Shown piece after piece: positions 6,887 to 14,113 of a stretch of DNA of 15,353 nucleotides. Made by a program: the position numbers and the translations under genes. The stretch is from Planctomycetia bacterium (GTDB lineage Bacteria; Planctomycetota; Planctomycetia; Gemmatales; Gemmataceae), in NCBI GenBank assembly GCA_022616395.1, contig JAKEEV010000646.1, positions 1 to 15,353 of the forward strand, read 5' to 3'. A model generated the notes under the pieces. That model had not been told where the DNA came from, did not search any database, and saw only the letters and a program-made list of their open reading frames with translations. Position 1 is the first letter of the stretch. Each line of letters starts with the position of its first letter.

Positions 6887-8749
6887 ATGACCATCCCCTC
6901 TGTTGTCGGAATCGATCTGGGAACCACCTTCAGCCTCGCGGCAGACGTCGAGAATGGCCGACCGGTAGTCGTTCGCGATGCGGACGGTGTTGCGCTTGTG
7001 CCAAGCGTTATCAGTTTTCACGATGATGGCTCGGTTCTGGTGGGTACAGCGGCGAAGGAGCGAGCACTCTCCGATCCCGAACACACCATCTTCAGCGTTA
7101 AGCGGCTCATGGGCCGCACGCTCGCGGACCTCAAGAAAGAACTCGAACTGATCCCGCATCAGATCGTTGAACGCGAAATAGCCGATGGCCGCAAGGTGTT
7201 GCACGTTCGGATTGCGGGTCACGAGTACACGCCCGAAGAACTCTCCGCGATGATCTTGAAGGAGGTGCGCAAGCGCGCCGGCTACCCGACGAAAGCCGTC
7301 ATCACCGTCCCCGCGTACTTCGATGACTCTCAGCGGCAAGCAACACGAGACGCGGGTCGCATCGCCGGGTTGGATGTGTTGCGAATCGTGAACGAACCGA
7401 CCGCCGCGGCTCTGGCCTACGGACTGGAGAAACGCGGATCGGGAACAATCGCGGTCTACGACCTCGGCGGAGGAACTTTCGATTGCTCGATCCTGTCGCT
7501 GGCGGAAGGCGTGTTCAAGGTTCTCGCCACCAACGGCGATACTTATCTCGGAGGAGATGACTTCGACCGCTTGCTGATGCAAGTCGCGGCGAACGAGATG
7601 GGCATTGACCTTCAAGGAGACAGGAAGCAGGAGGCAGGGGACAGGAAAGACCCGGAGTTGCTCCAACATCTTCGCGACGCGGCCGAGCGAACAAAGATCG
7701 CGCTTTCGATTTCGGAGAGGGCCGAGTTCAAGGTTGAGATGCCATCGCGCGGGGTGAAGTTTAGTCGTGAGTTCACACGCGCCGGATTTGAAGAACTCAT
7801 CCGGCCGCTCCTCGACCGCTCTCTTGAGCGCTGCAAGTCCGCGCTTCGCGATGCTCGCCTGACGCCCACGCAGATTGACGAAGTGGTGCTGGTCGGTGGT
7901 TCGACTCGAATTCCGTATGTGCGGAAGCGAGTCGGCGAGTTCTTCGCCAAGACTCCGCATACAGGCCTGAACCCGGATGAGGTCGTCGCGTTGGGGGCCG
8001 CGGTGCAAGCCGACATCCTCACCAGCGGCCGTCGCGACATGCTGCTGCTTGACGTGGTGCCGCTGTCGCTGGGAATCGAGACATTCGGCGGCGTTGTCGA
8101 CAAGGTGATTCACCGCAACACCACGGTGCCGTGCCGCGCGACAACCCGATACACCACTTTCGCCGATGACCAGACCGTGATTCTGCTCAACATCTATCAG
8201 GGCGAACGCGAACTGACGCAGGATTGCCGGTTTCTGGGCACGTTCAAGCTCGCCGGCATTCCGCCCATGCCCGCTCAGTTCGCGCAAGTCGATGTCACGT
8301 TCCTGGTGAACCAGGACGGCATTCTGACAGTCAGCGCCAAGGAGCAGCGTAGCGAAGTTCAGGCCCAGGTGACTGTTCAACCCGCGCATGGGTTAACGCA
8401 GACCGAAGTCGAGCAACTCGTCACCGAGAGCATCGAACACGCGCAGGCCGATTTCACAGCGCGCCGGCTGATCGAACTTTGCAACAAGGCCGAAACCGAC
8501 ATTCGCCACACGGAGAAGCAACTCGCTCTGTCCGGCGACCAACTCACGCCAGACCAGCGCGACGCAATCACCACCGCGACCGCAAACTTACGTACCGCGA
8601 TTGCGAGAAACAACCTCGGCGCGCTTCAAAACGCACTCGACGCATTCGGAGCAGCAACCAATCCGCTTGCGCTCATTGTGATGAATGAAGTGCTGCGAAA
8701 AGGGCTTGGTGGTACTGACGTGGACGATCTGGACCCGAACAAACTGTAG
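6887..8749 (+). CDS. hscA: Fe-S cluster chaperone HscA (Hsp70 family)
   Basis: HscA is the specialised Hsp70 that, with HscB, drives cluster release from IscU. The 620-residue protein is close to E. coli HscA (616). The ATPase domain shows the phosphate-1 motif GIDLGTTFS near residue 8, NEPTAAALAYGL, the phosphate-2 motif VYDLGGGTFD and the adenosine motif LVGGSTRIP. LLLDVVPLSLGIETFGG marks the linker, followed by the substrate-binding beta domain and a helical lid to the C-terminus. ATG 6887 begins MTIPSVVGIDLG as expected; an in-frame GTG at 6833 would start inside the tRNA relic. About ten extra residues relative to E. coli, around 244-254, are encoded by a repeat-like string (7617-7649). 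The gene is followed by a palindromic repeat and then iscX. Confidence 0.95.
   Translation: MTIPSVVGIDLGTTFSLAADVENGRPVVVRDADGVALVPSVISFHDDGSVLVGTAAKERALSDPEHTIFSVKRLMGRTLADLKKELELIPHQIVEREIADGRKVLHVRIAGHEYTPEELSAMILKEVRKRAGYPTKAVITVPAYFDDSQRQATRDAGRIAGLDVLRIVNEPTAAALAYGLEKRGSGTIAVYDLGGGTFDCSILSLAEGVFKVLATNGDTYLGGDDFDRLLMQVAANEMGIDLQGDRKQEAGDRKDPELLQHLRDAAERTKIALSISERAEFKVEMPSRGVKFSREFTRAGFEELIRPLLDRSLERCKSALRDARLTPTQIDEVVLVGGSTRIPYVRKRVGEFFAKTPHTGLNPDEVVALGAAVQADILTSGRRDMLLLDVVPLSLGIETFGGVVDKVIHRNTTVPCRATTRYTTFADDQTVILLNIYQGERELTQDCRFLGTFKLAGIPPMPAQFAQVDVTFLVNQDGILTVSAKEQRSEVQAQVTVQPAHGLTQTEVEQLVTESIEHAQADFTARRLIELCNKAETDIRHTEKQLALSGDQLTPDQRDAITTATANLRTAIARNNLGALQNALDAFGAATNPLALIVMNEVLRKGLGGTDVDDLDPNKL
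7617..7649 (+). repeat. Repeat-like purine-rich insertion read in frame within hscA
   Basis: The stretch consists of near-tandem units GACAGGAAG, CAGGAGG and CAGGGGACAGGAAAG. It encodes about GDRKQEAGDRKD between GIDLQ and PELLQHL of HscA. E. coli HscA, from memory, has about ten fewer residues between the equivalent flanks. The base composition (almost no C or T) differs sharply from neighbouring codons. The frame is preserved. Confidence 0.55.
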
Positions 8750-8750
8750 G

Positions 8751-8841
8751 ACAGGCTGGACACCTGTCGCTCTGGAGGACAGGCATCTTGCCTGTCTCAA
8801 CTTATGACAGGCAAGATGCCTGTCCTACGAAGACAGGAGCC
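8751..8841. repeat. REP-like palindromic element between hscA and iscX
   Basis: A perfect 21-bp inverted repeat has arms at 8776-8796 and 8806-8826 with a nine-base loop. Each arm is itself nearly palindromic: GACAGGCA and TGCCTGTC around three bases. A degenerate third unit (GACAGG and CCTGTC) lies at 8752-8768. The element starts right after the hscA stop and ends about 20 bases before iscX. It may stabilise the hscA message or partly terminate transcription. The same GACAGGCAAGATGCCTGTC string is, to my knowledge, dispersed in planctomycete genomes. Confidence 0.85.
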
Positions 8842-8846
8842 ACACC

Positions 8847-9056
8847 ATGACCTGGCACGATGCACGCGAGATCGGCGAATTGCTCTTTGAGCAGTTCGAT
8901 ACGCTCGACCCGCTCACCGTGCGGTTCACCGACCTGCACAAGCACGTCCTGAACCTCGAAGGCTTCACGGGCAAGCCTAACGAGTCGAACGAAAAACTCC
9001 TCGAAGCCATTCAGATGGCGTGGTACGAGGAGTGGAAGGACGAGTACGGCAAGTGA
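8847..9056 (+). CDS. iscX: Fe-S cluster assembly protein IscX
   Basis: IscX is a small acidic protein that binds iron and the cysteine desulfurase IscS and modulates cluster assembly. The 69 residues match the E. coli family member along their length: W-DAREIGE at the start, LDPLTVRFTDLHKHVLNLEGF in the middle, and SNEKLLEAIQMAW near the end. AGGAG at 8835-8839 sits seven bases before the ATG. It follows hscA by 97 bases, with the palindromic repeat between. In the classical operon a ferredoxin gene stands between hscA and iscX; it is absent here. The gene faces the DUF4349 gene, with only six bases between the stops. Confidence 0.95.
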   Translation: MTWHDAREIGELLFEQFDTLDPLTVRFTDLHKHVLNLEGFTGKPNESNEKLLEAIQMAWYEEWKDEYGK

Positions 9057-9062
9057 GTGCCG

Positions 9063-10070
9063 TCACGGGGACACATCGGTCGGCGGTGCGTCTCCTGGCG
9101 GAACCGGTGGAGGAGTTCTCCACGCGCGCGGTTCTGATTCCGCGACGACTTCACGGCTTGCGCGCACCAGTTTGCGGATCGCCCACACAAGCGCGATGAA
9201 CGCGGGGATCAGGATCGGGAGCCACGGCGTCAGAGCCACCGCGACCAGCACCGCCCCCTGAGCAAAACCCACAAGCCCCTCCCACGACTTCTCGAAGGTA
9301 TCGCTGATTCGGCTGCCGAATGTCGGAGCGGTCGGCGGCTTGTAGTCCTTGATCTCGCGAAGCGTGAGGTAAACAGTTGAGAGCGCGGTGAGCTTCGAGA
9401 GGTAATCGAGCCGAGCCTGAGCACGCTCAATGTCCCCGCGAATCACCTTGATCTGCTCGCGTGTCTGAAGCACTTCGGTTCGCGTGGTGGATTCCTTCAG
9501 CAGTTTGTTGAGCGTTTCCTCTTCGTTCTTCAGGTTCTTCAGGCGTGCTTGCACATCCACGAATTCCTCGGTCACGTCCTGCGAATCGACCGCGTTACGT
9601 TGTGGTGTGCCGAGCGCAAGCAGCCCTTCGTTGAGAGGCTTGAAGCTCTCGGCGGGAACACGCAGCGTGTATGTCGCGGTTCGCTTGCTCCCCGTGTCAC
9701 CCTTCACTTCAGACTTCGCGATGTACCCCTTGTGACCCGCGATGAGCTTCTCGACTTCAGGGACGGCGACTTCCAGATCCTTCACGATGACATCAAGCGT
9801 CGAAGTGAAGATGATGTGTCGCTTGGCCGGCGCGTTGGTCGCGACCGGATCGCCCGGACCATCGGCTTTTCCGGCAGCATCTTTGGCGACTCCACCGGGA
9901 GGGACGACTGCCGGTGGAACTGCGCCTCCCGCCTCGCGTTTGGCGGATTGCAGTGTTCCATCCGCCGCGTCCGAGGGCGCAGGGGGGGTCTTCTGGGCGC
10001 AGCCGATTAGCCCGAACACTGCCGCCATGAACGCCAGCATCAGAACGCAAACGGAAATGCGACGAGACAT
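9063..10070 (-). CDS. DUF4349 domain lipoprotein
   Basis: This 335-residue envelope protein starts with a lipoprotein signal: basic MSRR, a hydrophobic stretch, then LIGC with C24 as the lipidated residue. A Pro/Ala/Gly-rich linker follows to about residue 80. The DUF4349 core is recognisable from RHIIFTSTLDVIVKDLE, TYTLRVPAESF and DSQDVTEEFVDVQARLKNLKNEEETL, including a coiled coil at about 165-225. A membrane segment lies at about 268-298, with a charged and Pro-rich tail. ATG 10070 has GAGGTGG a few bases upstream on the minus strand. An in-frame upstream start at 10130 would add 20 residues ahead of the signal peptide and is unlikely. The family function is unknown. It lies 73 bases after malQ on the same strand, possibly cotranscribed. 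Confidence 0.9.
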   Translation of the reverse strand: MSRRISVCVLMLAFMAAVFGLIGCAQKTPPAPSDAADGTLQSAKREAGGAVPPAVVPPGGVAKDAAGKADGPGDPVATNAPAKRHIIFTSTLDVIVKDLEVAVPEVEKLIAGHKGYIAKSEVKGDTGSKRTATYTLRVPAESFKPLNEGLLALGTPQRNAVDSQDVTEEFVDVQARLKNLKNEEETLNKLLKESTTRTEVLQTREQIKVIRGDIERAQARLDYLSKLTALSTVYLTLREIKDYKPPTAPTFGSRISDTFEKSWEGLVGFAQGAVLVAVALTPWLPILIPAFIALVWAIRKLVRASREVVAESEPRAWRTPPPVPPGDAPPTDVSP

Positions 10071-10143
10071 GATCCACCTCTGCAGAAGAATACTGCGGAG
10101 CGTGACAACTACACTCAAGAGCCAACTCACGACCAGTTATTCC

Positions 10144-11652
10144 CTAGACGATGTTCGGCGGGATTCGGTTGTAAATCGTTGTCAATTCGGCCAGCCGGGG
10201 AATCGCATCCTGGCGGAACTGATCGAGGCGGAAACGCCAGCGCCAGTTGCCATCCGCGATGCCGGGGCGGTTCATTCGTGCTTCGCTGCCCATGCTCAGA
10301 ACGTCTTGAAGCGGTGCCACAGCAACAACCGCCACCGACGACCACGCCAGCCGGAGCAAGTCCCAGGCGGGATCGCTCACCGGCCTACCGAGCGTCTGAG
10401 CCAGAAAATTCCGGCCGTACTCGTTGAGCGTTGCGTACCAGCCGTTGACGGTGTCGTTGTCGTGCGTGCCTGTATACGATACGCAGTTGGTGGCGTAATT
10501 GTGCGGCCAGTGCGGGTTGTTCGGCGAATCCAAGGCGAACTCAATCACGCGCATACCAGGTAGGCCGAGCGTGTCTCGTAGTTCCTCCACATCGGGTGTG
10601 ATGAGTCCGAGGTCTTCCGCGATGATTGGCAGCCCGCCAATGGCCGTGCGAAGTCGCTCGAAGAGTTTCAGTCCGGGTCCATCAATCCACTTTCCGTTGC
10701 GCGCGGTTTTCTCACCCGCCGGGATGTGCCATGCCTGAGCGAACCCGCGGAAGTGATCGAGCCGGATCAGATCCACCTGCTTCAGTTGCCTCAGTAGGCG
10801 CGCGCACCACCACGCAAAGCCGGTTGTTTCCATGCGTGCCCAGTCGTAGATCGGGTTCCCCCAGTGCTGGCCGTCCTCGCTGAAGTAGTCCGGAGGCACG
10901 CCAGCCACCACAATCGGCTTGCGGTCGGCATCGAGCAGGAACTGATCCGGGTTGGCCCACACATCGGCCGAATCGAGCGCGACAAAGATCGGAGCGTCTC
11001 CGATAATCTGCACCTTGCGCTCGGCAGCGAACTTCCGTAACGAACTCCACTGACGATCAAAGAGGAACTGACCAAACTTGTGCATCTGCACTTCAGCGGC
11101 GAGTTCCTTTTCCAGCGCGGTGAGCGCGACCGGATTTCGGCGCAGGAGATCGGGCGGCCACGCAGTCAGACCCGCTCCGCCAAGCGATTCACGAATCGCC
11201 ATGAATAGCGCGTAGTCGTTCAGCCAACTGGCTTCAGCGTTGCAGTAGTTCTGGAAGTCGTGCTGGAGCCACTGAGACTTCCCGCTTTGAAACGAGTTCC
11301 ACGCAGCGCGCAGGAGCTTCGTCTTGAACGGCGTGATGCGCTCGTACTCGACCCAATCATTCGAGAACTGCTCACCCGCCCACAGTTCTGGACTCACCAA
11401 GCCATCCTGTTGAAGTAGTTCGGGACTCAGGAGATTGATGTTCCCCGCGAACGCCGAGAACGATTGATATGGCGAATCCCCTGCCCCGGTCGGTCCCAGC
11501 GGAAGTATCTGCCACCACGATTGCTTCATCGCGGAGAGCGTTTCCACCCACCGATAGGCAACCGGGCCAAGATCACCGATCCCGAAGGCACCGGGCAAGC
11601 TCGTTGGATGAAGCAAGATTCCCGAAGATCGCGGAAGGAACAGCGTGGACAT
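10144..11652 (-). CDS. malQ: 4-alpha-glucanotransferase (amylomaltase, GH77)
   Basis: MalQ transfers alpha-1,4-glucan segments between maltodextrins and is used in glycogen and maltodextrin metabolism in the cytosol. The 502 residues fit the bacterial GH77 length. SSGILLHPTSLPG and GIGDLGP open the protein. The catalytic set is visible: the nucleophile D299 in RLDHFRGF, the acid/base E346 in AEDLG, and the third carboxylate D398 in GTHDNDT, with spacing matching the Thermus enzyme. ATG 11652 begins MSTLFLPRSSGI; the open frame extends 38 codons upstream into the repeat region and that part is not family sequence. A TATACT box at 11689-11694 on the minus strand is a possible -10. No other glycogen genes are in the window. 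Confidence 0.95.
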   Translation of the reverse strand: MSTLFLPRSSGILLHPTSLPGAFGIGDLGPVAYRWVETLSAMKQSWWQILPLGPTGAGDSPYQSFSAFAGNINLLSPELLQQDGLVSPELWAGEQFSNDWVEYERITPFKTKLLRAAWNSFQSGKSQWLQHDFQNYCNAEASWLNDYALFMAIRESLGGAGLTAWPPDLLRRNPVALTALEKELAAEVQMHKFGQFLFDRQWSSLRKFAAERKVQIIGDAPIFVALDSADVWANPDQFLLDADRKPIVVAGVPPDYFSEDGQHWGNPIYDWARMETTGFAWWCARLLRQLKQVDLIRLDHFRGFAQAWHIPAGEKTARNGKWIDGPGLKLFERLRTAIGGLPIIAEDLGLITPDVEELRDTLGLPGMRVIEFALDSPNNPHWPHNYATNCVSYTGTHDNDTVNGWYATLNEYGRNFLAQTLGRPVSDPAWDLLRLAWSSVAVVAVAPLQDVLSMGSEARMNRPGIADGNWRWRFRLDQFRQDAIPRLAELTTIYNRIPPNIV

Positions 11653-11721
11653 GCGATTCTCGTCAGTGTCGCGAATAGATACTGACGAAGTATACGCCGG
11701 AGGACGAAGAGAAGCCGCACG

Positions 11722-11862
11722 AGGAAGACAGAAGAGAATGGCCACAAAAAAGCACAAATGGCACAACGGAAAACCAAAGACACAGAGTTCGATTCAACAC
11801 TGCTCTCCTGTCTTCTGTTTTGTTCTGTGCCTTTTGTGCCTTTTTGTGGCCATTCTCTCTTC
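11722..11862. repeat. Long inverted-repeat element, copy 1 (GGCCACAAAAAAGCAC type)
   Basis: The left arm, about 11722-11765, contains AATGGCCACAAAAAAGCAC. The right arm, about 11822-11862, is its imperfect reverse complement, containing TTTTTGTGGCCATT. The sequence between the arms is unrelated to any gene. The right arm ends about six bases from the stop of the unknown gene 11868-12431. The A/T-run-rich composition differs from the GC-rich surroundings. A closely related element lies at 12637-12862. Confidence 0.85.
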
Positions 11863-11867
11863 CAACT

Positions 11868-12431
11868 TCACTCCAGCGCTGCGATGACGGCACCGAGGCC
11901 GCCGTCGCCGGTCAGTTCGCGGACGGGGAGCAAGCCGAGATAGAGCTTGCGAGCTTCGTTGACGACTTCCAACTCAGTCGGGTCACGACCCGTGAGAAGC
12001 GCGTGCGCGTGAGTCATCACCGCGGACTTCAGCGTGTTCGCTTGAACGCGCATTGTATGAGGAACCCAGCGGCCGGGGTGAAGGTGAAGGTAGCGGCCAT
12101 CCGCGGGTCCGAGCCGAATGGTCCACTTCGAGCCGTCCGGGAATTCCGTCATGGCGTATTCGCCCTGTTCGGTGAGCCACTTTGCAAGCGGATCGAACTC
12201 GAACAGCTCGCGGCTCTTGAGGTCAGCGAAGACGAACTCCGCAATCGCTACGGGTGTGAACGAACCGGTGTAAAGGTCCATCAGGCGAGCGCCGACAACC
12301 GCCATCTCCGCCGGCAGTGCTTCAACACCTTCTCGATCGACACTTGCGGCCGATGCGATCCGCCCGCGAATCCAGCCGGCGTGATGTTTCCAGGTGTTGA
12401 GGAGCGCGGGATGCGGAAGGTCGTCGGTCAT
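11868..12431 (-). CDS. Protein of unknown function, 187 aa
   Basis: I do not recognise this protein. It is soluble-looking, with no signal peptide or membrane segment and no cysteines. Notable segments are NTWKHHAGWIRGRI (about 12-25), FEFDPLAKWL near the middle, DGRYLHLHPGRWVPHTMRV (about 112-130) with several His, Trp and Arg, and VNEARKLYLGLLPVREL near the C-terminus. ATG 12431 has AGAGGTG nine bases upstream. An in-frame ATG at 12452 would have its GGAGG directly abutting the start and is less likely. Coding use looks like that of the neighbours, so it is probably a real gene. It stands alone between two related inverted-repeat elements, and its leader (12467-12599) can fold extensively, which suggests post-transcriptional control. 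Confidence 0.7.
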   Translation of the reverse strand: MTDDLPHPALLNTWKHHAGWIRGRIASAASVDREGVEALPAEMAVVGARLMDLYTGSFTPVAIAEFVFADLKSRELFEFDPLAKWLTEQGEYAMTEFPDGSKWTIRLGPADGRYLHLHPGRWVPHTMRVQANTLKSAVMTHAHALLTGRDPTELEVVNEARKLYLGLLPVRELTGDGGLGAVIAALE

Positions 12432-12466
12432 GATGGGCACCTCTATTGCCATCCTCCAAAGTGAAA

Positions 12467-12599
12467 CGCCCTGGTTGCCCAGGGCGAGAAAGAGTCAACC
12501 GCCGCAAGTTCGCGAGGCACTTTGCAGTTCAGCTTGACAGACTGAACCCTCTTGGAAAGGGGGTTGCGTGTAAGCCCCGACGGTAGGTCAGCGGTTGAC
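12467..12599 (-). promoter_or_regulatory. Candidate structured leader RNA of the unknown gene
   Basis: Read on the minus strand, GTCAACCGC (12599-12591) pairs perfectly with GCGGTTGAC (12502-12494), a 9-bp closing stem around 88 bases. Inside are three hairpins: AACCC/GGGTT (12565-12561 with 12549-12545, extended by CTT/AAG), GTTCAG/CTGAAC (12547-12542 with 12532-12527) and GCAAAGT/ACTTGC (12525-12519 with 12509-12504). The first two share three bases and compete. Downstream is an 8-bp hairpin, CGCCCTGG-GCAA-CCAGGGCG (12486-12467), with a GNRA tetraloop followed by TTTCACTTT. The start codon is at 12431. It matches no riboswitch class I can name. Confidence 0.4.
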
Positions 12600-12636
12600 A
12601 TTGAAGGGACGCGCCGCCGGGAAGAAGGTTCGCGAG

Positions 12637-12862
12637 AAAAGATAGGCCACAGACGAACGCAGATAGACACGGATCGGAAAAGACAGAATGGCCACAAAAA
12701 AGCACAAAGGGCACAAAAGAAAACAGAAGAGAAAGACAGAAGTTTGAGTTCAATTCAATCTCTTCTGTGTCTTTTGTCTTCCTTTGTGCCTTTTGTGCTT
12801 TTTTGCGGCCATTGTCTTCTGTCTTTCTGATCCAGCCTTTCATCTGTGTTCATCCGTGGCGG
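12637..12862. repeat. Long nested inverted-repeat element, copy 2
   Basis: The inner arms, about 12681-12732 and 12759-12825, are near-reverse complements and contain AATGGCCACAAAAAAGCAC and TTTTTTGCGGCCATT. The left arm matches copy 1 in 30 of 31 bases around that core. The outer arms at 12647-12674 and 12841-12862 (CCACAGACGAACGCAGAT and ATCTGTGTTCATCCGTGG) form a second nested pair. Small open frames read through it on both strands have no protein character. The right end lies ten bases from the stop of the methyltransferase gene. Confidence 0.85.
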
Positions 12863-12871
12863 TTCTTCTCT

Positions 12872-14056
12872 TCACTCCACGCGGCAGAACACGGCCTTTA
12901 AGTATCGGCCTTCGGGTACTTGAAGCAAAAACGGGTGATCCGGGGCGGCTCCGGCGATCTTGAACACCTGAAGCGTCCGCCCCGCTTGCCACGCAGCGCG
13001 CCGAACCGATTCCAGGAAGTCCGCTTCGCTCACAAGCCCCGTACAGGAGCACGTCAGGAAGATTCCGCCTGGCGAAACGACTTGCAGAGCCAACCGGTTC
13101 ATGTCGCAATACTTCCTCAGAGCCTGATCGACGCTTTCGCGGTCGCGTGTGAGCTTCGCGGGGTCGAGTACGACCACATCGAATCGCTCGCCGTTGGGAA
13201 TGATGTCTCGCAACCACGCGAAGAGATCGGCTTGCACATAGCGAATCTGTGCGCTGTTGAGCTTGGCGTTCTGCTTCGCCAACTCGATGGCTTGCTCGTC
13301 GAGATCAAGCCCGATCACTTCGGAGGCTTCGCCCTTTGCCTTCGCGTAGACTCCGAACCCACCTGTGTTGCAGCACAAATCCACCACTCGCTTTCCGCGA
13401 CAGAACTCTGAGAACGCCTTGCGATTGTCGCGCTGATCCACGAAGAAGCCCGTCTTGTGCTTGCTTCCGGGAGCAACGCGGAACTTCAGCCCGTGTTCGG
13501 TGATCGTGTCCGGCGGAGGAGGCTCGGGCGAACGGCAATCGAACGACTCTTGCTTGCAGACGTGTTCCTCCGCGAAGTAATAGAAACGCGCGGAGGGGAA
13601 ATGAATCCGCAGCGCGTCCATGATGGCTGCGCGCTGACGGTACATCCCCGCGGAGAAGAACTCGATTACAAGCGTCTCTCCGAAGCGATCCACGACAAGT
13701 CCGCTTAAGCCATCCGCTTCGGAATGCACGAGGCGGTAAGCGCTCGTCACGTCGTCGAGCTTCAGCGATTCCCGGCGAAACGAAACGGCAGTGGCGATCT
13801 TGCGGGCGAAGAACTCCGCGTCAATCGCTTCCTCCTGTTTCGTCGTCAGCACGCGAAGCGTGATGCGCGAGTGGCCGTTGTAGAACCCGCGAGCAACCCA
13901 CCGACCGGCCCTCTCGTGGATGTCGACGACACTTCCCGGCGCAATGCGCGTAGCGGGCTTCTCCACCATCTTCTGGAAGATCCACGGATGAGAGGATCGT
14001 CTCTCAATCTTGAGCGCGACGACGGGTAACTGTGAGGTAGTAGGAAAGTCGTGCAT
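12872..14056 (-). CDS. Class I SAM-dependent rRNA methyltransferase, RlmI-like
   Basis: This 394-residue protein resembles RlmI, which makes 5-methylcytosine in 23S rRNA. An N-terminal PUA-type domain (about 10-80; GSVVDIHERAGRWVARGFYN) is followed by a central RlmI-like domain (YRLVHSEADGLSGLVVDRFG) and the Rossmann methyltransferase domain. The latter shows KTGFFVDQRDNR, VVDLCCNTGGFGVYA (SAM loop), GLDLDEQAIELAKQN and VVLDPAKL. TCSCTG carries C336 and C338, one of them the expected catalytic cysteine, and the protein ends in DHPFLLQVPEGRYLKAVFCRV. Motif IV reads DPAKL where E. coli has DPPKF. ATG 14056 leaves 57 bases to the divergent gene; the alternative ATG 14089 adds 11 residues but leaves only 24. 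Neither has a clear ribosome-binding site. Confidence 0.9.
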   Translation of the reverse strand: MHDFPTTSQLPVVALKIERRSSHPWIFQKMVEKPATRIAPGSVVDIHERAGRWVARGFYNGHSRITLRVLTTKQEEAIDAEFFARKIATAVSFRRESLKLDDVTSAYRLVHSEADGLSGLVVDRFGETLVIEFFSAGMYRQRAAIMDALRIHFPSARFYYFAEEHVCKQESFDCRSPEPPPPDTITEHGLKFRVAPGSKHKTGFFVDQRDNRKAFSEFCRGKRVVDLCCNTGGFGVYAKAKGEASEVIGLDLDEQAIELAKQNAKLNSAQIRYVQADLFAWLRDIIPNGERFDVVVLDPAKLTRDRESVDQALRKYCDMNRLALQVVSPGGIFLTCSCTGLVSEADFLESVRRAAWQAGRTLQVFKIAGAAPDHPFLLQVPEGRYLKAVFCRVE

Positions 14057-14113
14057 TTGGTACGCTTGTGGTGAGAGTGTTCTCTCCATTTTACGTCTGG
14101 GTTGCCCACCCGA

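Noticed and set aside
6621..6890. Short plus-strand frame between the glycosyltransferase and hscA
   Set aside because: It reads through hairpins and the tRNA relic, lacks a ribosome-binding site and resembles no protein.
6836..8389. Long minus-strand open frame (517 codons) antisense to hscA
   Set aside because: The plus strand encodes an unmistakable Hsp70; the antisense frame is a composition artefact.
11645..11943. Several short overlapping frames around 11.7-11.9 kb on both strands
   Set aside because: They are translations of the inverted-repeat element and of the malQ upstream region, with no start signals or protein features.
12529..12843. Short frames on both strands across 12.5-12.8 kb
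   Set aside because: They run through the structured leader and the second inverted-repeat element; the lysine- or serine-rich translations are typical of repeat read-through.
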